Source: Sulfuritalea sp.
GTDB lineage: Bacteria; Pseudomonadota; Gammaproteobacteria; Burkholderiales; Rhodocyclaceae
Assembly: GCA_020048435.1 (NCBI GenBank)
Contig: JAIFMO010000076.1
Span: forward strand, 1-45,068
Reading direction: 5' to 3'
DNA: 45,068 bases
Positions 25,743 to 34,916 of the stretch are shown here, one piece after another; the first letter of the stretch is position 1; each line of letters begins with the position of its first letter. The position numbers and the translations under genes are program-made. The notes under the pieces are model-generated. The model worked only from the letters and a program-made list of their open reading frames with translations. It searched no databases and was not told where the DNA came from.

Positions 25743-27365
25743 ATGAAACGTCGCGAATTCCTGTCTTCCTGTCTGGCCGCAGCCGCTACAGCCGCGTGTA
25801 AAACGCCGGTTGCCGGCTTGCTGCCGGGCGAACTGGCGGGCGGCAATCTTGAACGCGGCCATCGTCTGCGCCAGGATGGCTTTCCTCCGCCGACCGAGGT
25901 GCGGCGGGTGCCGGTGTTGATCATCGGCGCTGGCATCGGCGGCCTTTCGGCGGCCTGGAAGCTTGAGCGCGCGGGTTTTCGAGAGTTCGCGCTGATCGAC
26001 ATGGAGGATGCCGTCGGCGGTAATTCGCGCCACGGTGAAAACGCCATTTCGGCTTACCCGCTAGGCGGCCATTACCTGCCGCTGCCGCCGCGCGAGGCGC
26101 GCGCCGTGCGCGAACTGCTGGCCGACCTGAAAGTGCTTCACGGCGACCCCCAGGCCGCGCGGCCGCACTATGACGAAACCCTGCTGTGCGCCGCACCGCA
26201 GGAAAGATTGCACCTGCGCGGGCTCTGGCAGGAAGGGCTGCTGCCACGCCTCGGCGTTGGCCAGAACGAGCGCAATCAATACACGCGCTTCCAGCAGCTG
26301 ATGGCGGAATTCCGCGCGGCGCGCGACAACCAGGGCCGCCGCGCCTTCGCGCTGCCAGCGGCGCTGTCCTCGCCCGAGTCCCGCTGGCGCGCGCTTGACC
26401 ACATCACCATGCGGCGGTGGCTGCTCGACAACGGCTTCGATTCCCCGCATCTGCACTGGTATGTCAACTACGCCTGCCGCGACGATTATGGCTGCACCAT
26501 CGACACCACCTCGGCCTGGGCCGGCATTCACTATTACGCCTGCCGCAACGGCGAAGCGAGCAACGCCACCAGCGATGCCGTGCTGACCACGCCTGCCGGC
26601 AACGGCTGGATCGTGCAGCGGCTGGCCGGGCGTTGCGCCGATCGCACGTTGACCGGCGCGACAGCCTTCCGTATCGACCAAAGCCACCGTACCGCTAGCG
26701 CCGACTTTTTCCTCGCAGGCGAACAGCGTTCGGTGCGCTACGAAGCGGAGCAACTGATCTGGGCGGCGCCCTTGTTCGTGCTGCCGCATGTTGCCGCCAG
26801 CTTGCCGGCGGAGCTGGCCGTCACCGCGCGGGGGGGCAGTTACGCGCCCTGGCTGGTGGCCAACCTGAGCTTGAGCGAACCGCCCCATTCCGGCGCCGGC
26901 GCCCCGCTGTCGTGGGACAACGTGCTCCATGACAGTCCCGCGCTGGGCTACGTTGTCGCCACCCACCAGCGGTTTCGACTCGCCCCCGGCCCGACGGTGC
27001 TGACCTACTACCATGCCCTGTCGGCCGAACCGCCCCGGCAGGCGCGCGAGCGGCTGCTGAACACCACCCGCGAGGATTGGGCGACGCTAATTCTGGCCGA
27101 CCTCGGCCGCGCCCATCCGGAAATCGGCGGCCTGACACAGCGCCTCGACGTCTTCCGCCACGCCCATGCGATGATTCGCCCGCTGCCGGGCATCATCGAG
27201 TCGCCCGCGCGGCAGCGGCTGGCCCGCGGCTGGGGTCGCGTGCAGTTTGCCCACGCCGACGTTTCCGGCCTGTCGCTGTTCGAAGAGGCGAACTATCGCG
27301 GGGTACTTGCCGCCGAGCGGGTGCTGCGCCAGCTCGCCGTGCGCTTCTCCTCGTCGCTCGCTTAG
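25743..27365 (+). CDS. Exported FAD-dependent oxidoreductase, amine-oxidase-like
   Basis: A 540-residue flavoprotein with a Tat-type N-terminus (MKRREFLSSC) and a possible lipobox TAAC, so it is probably exported and perhaps lipid-anchored. The Rossmann FAD motif VLIIGAGIGGLSAAWKLE and the GG-doublet motif DAVGGNSRHG follow at about 59-105. The C-terminal FAD segment GWGRVQFAHADVSGLSLFEEAN matches amine-oxidase-like enzymes. Such genes are often found beside speD and speE-like genes, as speD is here; the substrate is unknown. A short repeat encodes RTASADFF at about 315-322. I chose the ATG at 25743; the track runs in from a false upstream start. Confidence 0.8.
   Translation: MKRREFLSSCLAAAATAACKTPVAGLLPGELAGGNLERGHRLRQDGFPPPTEVRRVPVLIIGAGIGGLSAAWKLERAGFREFALIDMEDAVGGNSRHGENAISAYPLGGHYLPLPPREARAVRELLADLKVLHGDPQAARPHYDETLLCAAPQERLHLRGLWQEGLLPRLGVGQNERNQYTRFQQLMAEFRAARDNQGRRAFALPAALSSPESRWRALDHITMRRWLLDNGFDSPHLHWYVNYACRDDYGCTIDTTSAWAGIHYYACRNGEASNATSDAVLTTPAGNGWIVQRLAGRCADRTLTGATAFRIDQSHRTASADFFLAGEQRSVRYEAEQLIWAAPLFVLPHVAASLPAELAVTARGGSYAPWLVANLSLSEPPHSGAGAPLSWDNVLHDSPALGYVVATHQRFRLAPGPTVLTYYHALSAEPPRQARERLLNTTREDWATLILADLGRAHPEIGGLTQRLDVFRHAHAMIRPLPGIIESPARQRLARGWGRVQFAHADVSGLSLFEEANYRGVLAAERVLRQLAVRFSSSLA
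26687..26710 (+). repeat. Dispersed repeat, short form, copy 5 (inside the FAD oxidoreductase gene)
   Basis: Matches the consensus from the second base of the left arm (CCGTACCGCTAG) to the end of the right arm (CCGACTTTTT). Sense orientation; read as R-T-A-S-A-D-F-F, the same frame as the fmt copy. Confidence 0.9.
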
Positions 27366-27409
27366 ACCTCGGTTAGACTTGGCAAATATCGCTGAAGGAA
27401 AGACAAAAC

Positions 27410-27784
27410 ATGACGAAACTGATAGGCGCGGCACTCCTGATCATGGGCCTGGTAGCCGGTATCACGCTGTTGCTGGCGCCCTTCGGCCGCGCGCCGATCG
27501 AGGCCGGGCCGCTGATGTGGTTCGCGTTTCCGCTGGGTTGCGTTGGCGGCCATGTGTTCCTGATGATGGGCGCCAGCCGCGCGCAAATGGCGATCAGCGC
27601 CCTTATTGTCGGCGGCGCCTTGCTGCTGATTGGCCTGGCGGCCACCGTGACCCAGTTCCTGGTCAGCGGCGGACTGCTGGCGGCCACGGGCGACACTTTG
27701 TCTCTGTGGTATGTGGCCAGCGGCGGGTTTGTTCTCGGCGGCGTCGCCTATTCGCTGCGTGGCTTTGGCAAGGGCGCAGCCTGA
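27410..27784 (+). CDS. Small integral membrane protein between the FAD gene and speD
   Basis: A 124-residue very hydrophobic protein with four predicted membrane segments (about 5-24, 34-52, 60-82 and 98-117). I do not recognise a precise family. By position it resembles the small membrane proteins (for example DUF350-type) that accompany FAD oxidoreductase/speD clusters, but I cannot confirm this from motifs. The ATG has AAGGAAAG upstream at an acceptable distance. It starts 44 bases after the FAD gene, and the ends of this region overlap a spurious longer ORF for speD. Confidence 0.75.
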   Translation: MTKLIGAALLIMGLVAGITLLLAPFGRAPIEAGPLMWFAFPLGCVGGHVFLMMGASRAQMAISALIVGGALLLIGLAATVTQFLVSGGLLAATGDTLSLWYVASGGFVLGGVAYSLRGFGKGAA

Positions 27785-27845
27785 TGGCCGTGCGCTCGTT
27801 TGTTCGCAGCCCGGCGACGACATAACGGGCTCCGTTACGCTCACG

Positions 27846-28214
27846 ATGAAGGGTCTGCACATCCTGGCCGAACTGCATGGCTGCGCGGCCGACGCCGCCC
27901 TCATGCACGCGGCGGCGCAGCTGCGCGACCTCTGCCTCGCGGCCTGCACCGATGCGGGTTTGACGGCTGTCGCAACGGCCTTCCATGATTTTCCTGGCGG
28001 CGGCGCCACCGGCGCCGTGGTGCTGGCCGAGTCGCACCTCGCCATCCATACCTGGCCGGAAATGACGGCGGCGACGCTGGATATTTACGTCTGCAACTTC
28101 AGCCAGGATAATCGCGCCGCCGCCGAGGCCGCCTTTGAGGCGATGCTGGCCGCCTTTCGGCCGGCGCGCGTGGTACGCCGCGACGTCCAGCGCGGCGAAA
28201 TTGAACAGATTTGA
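27846..28214 (+). CDS. speD: S-adenosylmethionine decarboxylase proenzyme
   Basis: SpeD makes decarboxylated SAM, the aminopropyl donor for spermidine. The 122-residue protein is a typical class 1B enzyme: the self-cleavage site is in LAESHLAIHTWPE, with Ser63 (pyruvoyl source), His68 and Cys83 in the same numbering as the Thermotoga enzyme. The family usually has SIHTWPE; here it is AIHTWPE. The ATG at 27846 gives the expected N-terminus MKGLHILAELHGC; the track start at 27711 adds residues that overlap the upstream gene. No speE aminopropyltransferase is in the window. Confidence 0.92.
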   Translation: MKGLHILAELHGCAADAALMHAAAQLRDLCLAACTDAGLTAVATAFHDFPGGGATGAVVLAESHLAIHTWPEMTAATLDIYVCNFSQDNRAAAEAAFEAMLAAFRPARVVRRDVQRGEIEQI

Positions 28215-28290
28215 GCCAGATCAGATTATCGCTGCACAATTCCGGTAGCTTTACCGGCTTTGCCAACAACCGCCCGAGGGAGTGAGCGTC

Positions 28291-29655
28291 ATGAGCTATA
28301 CCCGCATCCTGCTTGAAGAGAACGATATTCCGACACATTGGTACAACATCGTTGCCGATTTGAAGAATCCGCCCGCGCCGCCGCTGGGGCCGGATGGCAA
28401 TCCGGTGGGTCCCGAGCAGATGCTGGCGATCTTCCCCGGCCCGATCCTGGAACAGGAAATGTCGGCCGAGCGCTGGATTCCCATTCCCGACGAGGTCCGC
28501 AAGGCCTACGCCCTGTGGCGCCCGAGCCCGCTGTGTCGCGCCGAGCGCCTGGAACAGGTTCTCGGCACGCCGGCGAAGATTTTCTACAAGTACGAAGGTG
28601 TTTCGCCCGCGGGCTCGCACAAGCCGAATTCCGCCATACCGCAAGCCTATTTCAACAAGATCGCCGGCACCAAGCGGCTGGTGACGGAAACCGGCGCCGG
28701 CCAGTGGGGCTCGTCGCTGTCATTCGCCGGCCAGATGTTCGGCCTGCCGGTGCGCATCTACATGGTGAAGGTCAGCTTCGACCAGAAACCCTATCGCCGC
28801 CTGATGATGCAGACCTGGGGCGGCGAAGTCATCGCCAGCCCGTCAAACCTGACCAAGACCGGCCGCGATCTGCTGGCCCTGAATCCGGACAATCCCGGCA
28901 GTCTCGGCATCGCGATTTCGGAAGCGGTCGAGGAAGTCGTTTCAACCCCCGGCAGCAAGTACGCGCTGGGCTCGGTGCTGAACCATGTGCTGTTGCACCA
29001 GACCATCATCGGCCAGGAAGCCAAGAAACAGTTCGAGAAATTCGGCGAATACCCGGACATGATCTTTGCGCCCTGTGGCGGCGGTTGCAACTTCGCCGGC
29101 GCGACCTTTCCCTTCCTCGGCGATGCAGCGGCCGGCGACAAGCGGGCACAGAAAATCCGCATGGTCGCGGTCGAGCCGGCTTCATGCCCGACGCTGACCA
29201 AGGGCGTCTATGCCTATGACTACGGTGATGCCACCGGCTTCACCCCGCTGATGAAAATGTACACGCTGGGTCACGACTTCATGCCACCGGGCATCCACGC
29301 CGGCGGCCTGCGTTACCACGGCGATTCGCCGCTGATTTCGCAGCTCTATCACGAGAAGCTGATCGAGGCGGTGGCCGTACCGCAGAAGGCGACCTTCGAA
29401 GCCGGCGTGCAGTTCGCCCGCGCCGAGGGCATCATCCCCGCGCCCGAATCGTGTCACGCCATCCGCGCCTGCATCGACGAAGCCTTGCGCTGCAAGGAAA
29501 GCGGCGAGCCGAAGACGCTGTTCTTCAACTTGTCGGGACATGGTCATTTCGACATGTCGTCCTACGAAAGCTATTTCGCCGGCAAGCTCGAAGACTTCGA
29601 GTATCCGGACGCGGCGATCCAGGCTTCGCTGGCGCATTTGCCCAAGGTCGGCTAG
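28291..29655 (+). CDS. trpB: Stand-alone tryptophan synthase beta-like protein (TrpB2 type)
   Basis: A PLP-dependent protein of 454 residues with the longer N-terminus characteristic of TrpB2 ([18 protein letters not shown]). The PLP lysine is Lys111 in the motif GSHKPNSA; the [12 protein letters not shown] segment and the phosphate-binding-type CGGGCNFAG segment also match the family. It converts indole and serine to tryptophan in characterised relatives, often without an alpha subunit. No trpA or other trp gene is close by. I chose the ATG at 28291 over the track GTG at 28282 because GAGGGAG lies eight bases upstream of the ATG. Confidence 0.92.
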   Translation: MSYTRILLEENDIPTHWYNIVADLKNPPAPPLGPDGNPVGPEQMLAIFPGPILEQEMSAERWIPIPDEVRKAYALWRPSPLCRAERLEQVLGTPAKIFYKYEGVSPAGSHKPNSAIPQAYFNKIAGTKRLVTETGAGQWGSSLSFAGQMFGLPVRIYMVKVSFDQKPYRRLMMQTWGGEVIASPSNLTKTGRDLLALNPDNPGSLGIAISEAVEEVVSTPGSKYALGSVLNHVLLHQTIIGQEAKKQFEKFGEYPDMIFAPCGGGCNFAGATFPFLGDAAAGDKRAQKIRMVAVEPASCPTLTKGVYAYDYGDATGFTPLMKMYTLGHDFMPPGIHAGGLRYHGDSPLISQLYHEKLIEAVAVPQKATFEAGVQFARAEGIIPAPESCHAIRACIDEALRCKESGEPKTLFFNLSGHGHFDMSSYESYFAGKLEDFEYPDAAIQASLAHLPKVG

Positions 29656-29666
29656 GAGCGACACGC

Positions 29667-30461
29667 TTGCGCACCTTTTTCTTCCTGCTGGTCTTCGCCA
29701 ACCTGGTATTTTTTGCCTGGGGACGCGGCTATCTGGGCGGGCAGGACGGGGGGCACGAGCCGCAGCGCCTCGCCAACCAGATGGACGCCGACAAATTGCG
29801 CGTGGTAGTCGTCGGCGAACCAGGCGGGCCTTCTTTGGCCAATCCGGCGACTGCGGCCACCACGGCAACCACGGCTGTTCCGGTTACTCCGGTTGCTCCG
29901 GCCGCCTCAACCGCTGCGCCCGTAACCGTTGCCGCAACCGCGGCGACTAGCGCTCCGGCGGTTGCGGCGACCCCGGTCACTGACGCCGCCACGCATGCGG
30001 TGTCGGCCAAGCCGAGCTGCCGTCTGGTCGGCGGCTTGCCGGCCACCGGCGTCGGCACGCTCAAGACAGCGCTGGCAGGCGTTGGTGTGACGGTCGACCT
30101 CAGGCCGCCAGCCGAAACGTCCACCTACTGGGTACACATTCCACCGCAAGCCGGCAAGGAGGCGGCGGAAAAGAAGGCTGCCGAACTCAGGCAGCTTGGC
30201 GTGACTGATTTTTATATCGTAAAAGACGAAGGCCCCAGCCGCTGGGCGCTTTCGCTGGGTCTTTTCAATACCGAGCCGACGGCGAGCGGATTTTTGCAGG
30301 GTCTGGCCAAGCGTGGCGTCAAGTCGGCAAAGATCGAGGTGCGTGAAAAGTCGGCGCCAGCGGCGCAGGCCATCGTTAAAGGCCCGGCAGATGTTCTCGA
30401 CAAGCGCCTGCCGGAAGCCCTCGCCAAACTACAGGGCGCCACCGTCGCCCCCTGCCCGTGA
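29667..30461 (+). CDS. SPOR-domain protein with low-complexity linker
   Basis: A 264-residue protein that starts with TTG, supported by GGAG eight bases upstream and by the immediate membrane segment RTFFFLLVFANLVFFAWG. A long Ala/Thr/Val/Pro-rich linker (about 55-112) leads to a SPOR domain (about 145-220, with STYWVHIPPQAGKEAA, VTDFYIVKDEGPSRWALSLGLF). SPOR domains bind denuded peptidoglycan, commonly at the division site. The track ORF starting at 29451 is an artefact upstream. It follows trpB by 11 bases and precedes coaE, with which it may be cotranscribed. Confidence 0.82.
   Translation: MRTFFFLLVFANLVFFAWGRGYLGGQDGGHEPQRLANQMDADKLRVVVVGEPGGPSLANPATAATTATTAVPVTPVAPAASTAAPVTVAATAATSAPAVAATPVTDAATHAVSAKPSCRLVGGLPATGVGTLKTALAGVGVTVDLRPPAETSTYWVHIPPQAGKEAAEKKAAELRQLGVTDFYIVKDEGPSRWALSLGLFNTEPTASGFLQGLAKRGVKSAKIEVREKSAPAAQAIVKGPADVLDKRLPEALAKLQGATVAPCP
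30346..30370 (-). repeat. Possible degenerate copy of the dispersed repeat
   Basis: AAAAGTCGGCGCCAGCGG followed by CGCAGGC matches the reverse complement of the short form at about 21 of 25 positions, but lacks CTAG and the GTACC core. It encodes EKSAPAAQA in the SPOR protein. It may be a decayed copy or chance. Confidence 0.3.
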
Positions 30462-30558
30462 CGACGGCGGTGAATGAATTTCCCCGCAACCCTGGCCCCG
30501 CTTTCCAACCCCGCTACCCCGCTCCCTCCCGCTCCCGCAGGGGGCAAGGAGTGACGAC

Positions 30559-31218
30559 ATCGCTGCGCCTCCCGCCTTTGCCTTCGTCGTCGGCCTGACC
30601 GGCGGCATCGGCAGCGGCAAAAGCGCGGCGGCGGATTTTTTCGCCGGGCGCGGCGCCAGTGTCGTCGACACCGATGCCATCGCCCACCAGCTCACCGCCC
30701 CCGACGGCGCTGCCATGACGGCCATCCGTGCCAGCTTCGGCGCGTTCATGGCGAAGCCTGACGGGGCGCTGGACCGCGTCGCCATGCGGCAACTTGTCTT
30801 TGCCGATGCAACCGCGCGCCAGCGCCTCGAAGCCATCCTGCATCCGCTGATCCGCGTCGAGGCGGAACGCCAGTTGCGGGCGATGGCCGCCGGGACCGAC
30901 AGCGCCTACGCGGTGCTGGTCGTGCCGCTACTGCTCGAATCCGCCGACTATCGCCAGCGGGTGCAGCGCATTGTTGTGGTCGATTGCGACGAGGAGATGC
31001 AGATTCGCCGGGTGATGGCGCGCGGCGGTCTGGCGCGCGCCGCCGTGGAACGCATCCTGGCGGCGCAAACCACGCGGGCGGCGCGGCGGGCGGCGGCGGA
31101 TGACCTCATCGACAACAGCGGCAGCCTCGACGATTTGCGGCTACGGGTGGCCGGGCTGGACGAACATTACCGCGTGCTGGCCGCGCGCGTCGGCGGAACC
31201 GCAAAAAGTCGGCGCTAG
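30559..31218 (+). CDS. coaE: Dephospho-CoA kinase with no ATG/GTG/TTG start
   Basis: CoaE phosphorylates dephospho-CoA in the last step of CoA synthesis. The P-loop GLTGGIGSGKS is complete, followed by VVDTDAIAHQLT, VVPLLLESADY and the RxxxR-type lid segment (RRVMARGG). The track starts at 30715, after the P-loop, which cannot be right. In frame between the stop at 30475 and the P-loop I find no ATG, GTG or TTG; the best candidate is ATC at 30559, seven bases after AAGGAG. An indel that separates a GTG at 30551 from the frame is the alternative. The stop codon TAG and the last residues (AKSRR) come from a repeat copy. Confidence 0.82.
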   Translation: MAAPPAFAFVVGLTGGIGSGKSAAADFFAGRGASVVDTDAIAHQLTAPDGAAMTAIRASFGAFMAKPDGALDRVAMRQLVFADATARQRLEAILHPLIRVEAERQLRAMAAGTDSAYAVLVVPLLLESADYRQRVQRIVVVDCDEEMQIRRVMARGGLARAAVERILAAQTTRAARRAAADDLIDNSGSLDDLRLRVAGLDEHYRVLAARVGGTAKSRR

Positions 31219-31227
31219 CGGTACGGC
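31203..31227 (-). repeat. Dispersed repeat, short form, copy 6 (supplies the coaE stop codon)
   Basis: Perfect reverse-complement match to the 25-base consensus. The coaE frame enters it and ends at the TAG inside CGCTAGCG. Confidence 0.92.
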
Positions 31228-31239
31228 TGTTGCGTCCGC

Positions 31240-33993
31240 TCAATCCTCGAAGAAACGATAGCCGTTGCGGCCGGCTTCCTTGGCGGCGTACATGGCGCGG
31301 TCGGCCTTCTTCATCAGTTCCTGCACGTCGTCGCTGCCGCCGACCGGGTAGATGGCGATGCCGATGCTGGTGGTGACGTTGAGCAGGTGGTCGCCCACGG
31401 GCACCGACCGGGCGAAGGAGGCGATGATCTTTTCTGCTACCAGAGCGGCATCCCGCGGGTTGGCGATTTCGCTGAGGATGATGACGAACTCGTCGCCGCC
31501 GGTGCGGGCGACGGTGTCGGCCGAGCGCACGCAGTTGTTGAGCCGCGTGGCCACCTGCCGCAGCAGTTCGTCGCCGGCGTCGTGGCCGAGGGTATCGTTG
31601 ATCTGTTTGAAGCGGTCGAGGTCGAGGAACATGACGGCCAGCGAGCGCTGGAAGCGTTTGGCCTGTTCCAGCGCCTGTTGCATGCGGTCGGCCAACAGCC
31701 GCCGGTTAGGCAGGTTGGTCAGCGTATCGTAGTAGGCCAACTGACGAATCTGCAACTCGGTGCGCACCCGTTCGGTGACATCGTGAACGAAGACGATGAG
31801 GACGCCGCCGCGCACGTCGAGGAAGCTGGCGCTGATTTCGACATCGATAAAATGTCCGTCCGAGCAGCGGTGGCGGCTGTCGAAGCGGATCTGGCCATTG
31901 CCGCGGACTTCCGCCATGGTTTTGGCGATTTCCGCCAGCGACTTCTGCGGGGCAAGGTCAGCGCTGCGCATGCGCGTCAGCTCGGCGTGGCTGAAGCCGC
32001 TCATCTTGCAGTAGGCCTCGTTGGCGTCGAGGATGCGGCCTTCGGTGTCGAGCATCAGGTAGCCGTCGTTGGCGGTCTGCACGATGGTCTTGTATTCGAG
32101 CTCGGCCTGCTGCTTGGCCGTGATGTCGCGGTTGCTGGCGCGGCGCCCCATGAAGCGGCCGTCACGGCCATGCACGGCGCGGCAGCCGTGGGCGATCCAG
32201 CGCTCGCCGCCGTCCTTGCGGACGATGCGGAAATCGATGGAGGCAATATCCTCGTGGTGGATGTTGTCGCGGTGGCCATCCATCAGGTGGCGGTCGTCGG
32301 GATGGATGATCCGATAGACCAGTTCGGGGTCGGAGATGAACTCGGCCTGGGTATAGCCGGTGATGTCCTTGCAAGCGGGCGAGATGTAGAGAAACTCGCC
32401 ACCCGGCCCCTGCCAGTATTCCCAGTCGTAGGTGTAGTCGGCGATGGTGCGGAAGCGTTCCTCGCTCTCGCGCAGCGAGGCTTCGGAGAGCTTCTGCAGA
32501 GTGATGTCCATGCCGAAGGAAACAATGCCGGTGATGGTGTCGCCCTGCCGCAGGAGGCTGTTCGTCCAGGAGATGTAACGCTCGTCGCCTTCCTTGGTGA
32601 GGATGGGATTTTCGAAGTGGTCCGGCATGCCGCCCGCCACCAGCCGCTCAAACTCATCCCAGACCTTGGGAAAACGGTTGCGTGGCACCAGCGCCTCGAA
32701 CCAGTTGCGGCCCTTGAGTTCGTCAAGCGTGTAGCCGGTAATCTCTTCAGCGGCGGGGTTGAACACCCTGAGATTGCCCGCGGGATCCAGCTCGACCACC
32801 ATGGTATTGGTGCTACGGATCAGGTTCTCGGCATAGTCGCGCGCTTCGCGCAGGGCCACTTCGGCGGCGCTGCGCTCGGTGATGTCGCGCGCGCTTTCGA
32901 TGATGCCGATGACTTGGCCGTACTTGTCGCGCAGCGGTGAAACCAGCAATTCGACCAGACGCGGTTCGCCGGCGGCGTTGAAGTGCCGATGTACGACGCT
33001 GGTGGATTCGCCGCATTCCAGCACCAGCCGCAGCGGGCAGGGATGCTCACTGCCGTCACACGGGCTGTCGCGATGGTGCGAGATGCGGTGGCACAACAGT
33101 TCGCCGCTCAATTCACCCGCGGCAAACTGGTCCGGCGCATTCTCTCGCGCCGGCCGGTTGGCCATGATCAGGCGGTAATCGTGCCCGATCACCATGATCG
33201 GCTCGGGTGCGCTGTCGATTACCGATTGCAGGAAGTTGCGCTGATCGGCCAGGTCTTCCTGCGTGGCCTCGCGCTGTCGGGCTTCGGCGCGCAGCGCCGT
33301 GTTGGTCAGGGTGATTTCCCGCGTGCGGCTGGCGACCAACTGCCGCAGATGGTGGGTGTAGCGGTGGTTGAGCAGCAGGCGGCCGAGCCCCTGGCAGAAG
33401 AGCAGCAACAGGCGCTCGTGCCACATATTGAAAAAGCCCGGCTCGGGGTGGAAAACGTTGAGCACGCCCAGCACCTGTTGCTCGCAACTGATCGGCACGC
33501 ACAGCAGCGCGCCTTCAATCGGGATTGCCGGTGCGGCATTGGTGCCGAACGGCGTGAAGCGCGGGTCGTCGGCGCAGGAGCGGCAATGGACGATGGCGCC
33601 GCTGGCGGCCGCCTCGCCCATGATGCCTTCGCCCAGCCGGCACGGCGTGCTGGCGCGGCGGATAGGCGGCAGCGGCACATTTTGGGTCGCCGACTGGCCG
33701 AGTCCGCGCAGCATGTCGTCCCAGTCGAGGCCGGCCAGATTGGTCAGCATGTCACCATCGCCATCGTCGCCATCGCCGAGCAGGAAGATGGAGCAGCGTT
33801 CCATGTCCTGATTGGACATCAGTGCCGCCAGCGCCTGCTTGAGCAATTCGGCCTCACCGAGGTCGTTGATGGAAAGCCCCGCCAGATCGGACAGGGCCGA
33901 CAGGCAGTCGAGCAGATTGACGATGTGGCGATTGAATTCGAGCGAGATTTCACCAAACTGGGCGTCGAACGGGCTGGAGGCGAAGTGCGTCAT
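31240..33993 (-). CDS. GAF-multi-PAS-GGDEF diguanylate cyclase
   Basis: A soluble sensor of about 917 residues. A GAF domain (about 40-225, including a Cys-rich CRSCADDP segment) is followed by about four PAS domains, the second beginning YAENLIRSTNTMVVELD and the last VQTANDGYLMLD, and a C-terminal GGDEF domain with RSADTVARTGGDEF: an active signature and an intact RxxD I-site. It should make c-di-GMP under control of several small-molecule or redox inputs. No EAL or membrane segment is present. The track start at 34041 overlaps the HDOD gene; the ATG at 33993, seven bases after the HDOD stop, is more likely. The two genes form an operon. Confidence 0.87.
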   Translation of the reverse strand: MTHFASSPFDAQFGEISLEFNRHIVNLLDCLSALSDLAGLSINDLGEAELLKQALAALMSNQDMERCSIFLLGDGDDGDGDMLTNLAGLDWDDMLRGLGQSATQNVPLPPIRRASTPCRLGEGIMGEAAASGAIVHCRSCADDPRFTPFGTNAAPAIPIEGALLCVPISCEQQVLGVLNVFHPEPGFFNMWHERLLLLFCQGLGRLLLNHRYTHHLRQLVASRTREITLTNTALRAEARQREATQEDLADQRNFLQSVIDSAPEPIMVIGHDYRLIMANRPARENAPDQFAAGELSGELLCHRISHHRDSPCDGSEHPCPLRLVLECGESTSVVHRHFNAAGEPRLVELLVSPLRDKYGQVIGIIESARDITERSAAEVALREARDYAENLIRSTNTMVVELDPAGNLRVFNPAAEEITGYTLDELKGRNWFEALVPRNRFPKVWDEFERLVAGGMPDHFENPILTKEGDERYISWTNSLLRQGDTITGIVSFGMDITLQKLSEASLRESEERFRTIADYTYDWEYWQGPGGEFLYISPACKDITGYTQAEFISDPELVYRIIHPDDRHLMDGHRDNIHHEDIASIDFRIVRKDGGERWIAHGCRAVHGRDGRFMGRRASNRDITAKQQAELEYKTIVQTANDGYLMLDTEGRILDANEAYCKMSGFSHAELTRMRSADLAPQKSLAEIAKTMAEVRGNGQIRFDSRHRCSDGHFIDVEISASFLDVRGGVLIVFVHDVTERVRTELQIRQLAYYDTLTNLPNRRLLADRMQQALEQAKRFQRSLAVMFLDLDRFKQINDTLGHDAGDELLRQVATRLNNCVRSADTVARTGGDEFVIILSEIANPRDAALVAEKIIASFARSVPVGDHLLNVTTSIGIAIYPVGGSDDVQELMKKADRAMYAAKEAGRNGYRFFED

Positions 33994-34000
33994 GAGCGCG

Positions 34001-34891
34001 TCAGCCGCGGGCAAAGGAAGCGGCAACTTCGCGGATGCCATCGAGCTTGTCCAGCAGCCGTTGCCACAGCGGTTCGAGGGTCGCCGCCGTCAGTCCGAGA
34101 TCCGCCAGCATCGCGGGGTCGCAGGCGCCATCGGCATGCAGTGCCACGCCATCGATAATGCGGTTGGCGCAACGGGCGCACAGGCCTTCGAGTTGCACCA
34201 GCGGCCAGTGCTCGCCGCGATAGGCGGGATCGTAGTGGTATTCCATCACCAACAGCAGATCGGTCGGCAGGTGCCACTTGCTGCCCAGCCACACGCCGGC
34301 CTGGTAGTGGTCGATTTCGAGCCGGTCGCGGATGTGCTGGCCGAGCGGTCGTTCGGGGGTGTCGGCGTAGGCGGCCAGGGCGCCGTCCATTTCCACCGGA
34401 TGCAGATGCACCAGCGCCAGCAGGCCGATGTTGTGGAGCAGGCCGGCCATATAAACGCTGTCGCCGCGCGGGCGCAGGGCTGCCGCGACAGCATGGTTCA
34501 AATCGCTGGCCATCAGCGCCGTCAGCGTGGCCGACAGCCAGTAACGCTCGGCGTCGAAACGCGGGCAGCGATCTGTCCGCAGCACCCCCGATAGCGCCAG
34601 GCCGACGGCCACGCTGCGCACCGTCACCATGCCCAGCACCGAAATGGCGTGAGACAGCGAATGGACGCCGCCGCGCTGACCGAAGAAGGCCGAATTGGAC
34701 AGCCCCAGCAGGCGCGCGGCGATGGTTGGCGCCTCGCTCAAGGCATCGGCCAGCGCGCTCTGGCCGATGTTGCGATCCTCGCAGGCCGCGAGAATCCGCT
34801 GGATGTCCGGCGACAGGGTCGGCAATTCCTTCTGCTTCTGGATTTCCTGGCGCGCCTGATCGATGGTCATTTCAAACTCGTGTCCGTCCAT
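34001..34891 (-). CDS. HDOD-domain signalling protein
   Basis: A 296-residue protein covering a single HDOD domain (about 20-215). Typical segments are ELPTLSPDIQRIL, ALSEAPTIAARLLGLSNSAFFG, SLSHAISVLGMVTVRSVAVGLAL and VYMAGLLHNIGLLAL, which contains the non-catalytic HD-like HN pair. HDOD proteins act in signalling, often beside c-di-GMP enzymes, and this gene is upstream of and cotranscribed with a diguanylate cyclase. The ATG at 34891 lies in a 178-base gap shared with topB. Confidence 0.87.
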   Translation of the reverse strand: MDGHEFEMTIDQARQEIQKQKELPTLSPDIQRILAACEDRNIGQSALADALSEAPTIAARLLGLSNSAFFGQRGGVHSLSHAISVLGMVTVRSVAVGLALSGVLRTDRCPRFDAERYWLSATLTALMASDLNHAVAAALRPRGDSVYMAGLLHNIGLLALVHLHPVEMDGALAAYADTPERPLGQHIRDRLEIDHYQAGVWLGSKWHLPTDLLLVMEYHYDPAYRGEHWPLVQLEGLCARCANRIIDGVALHADGACDPAMLADLGLTAATLEPLWQRLLDKLDGIREVAASFARG

Positions 34892-34916
34892 CCAATGATG
34901 AACGGGAGACTATCAC

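Noticed and set aside
29374-29383. GCCGTACCGC in the trpB-like gene
   Set aside because: Only ten bases match the repeat and the rest is ordinary family sequence, so it is probably chance.
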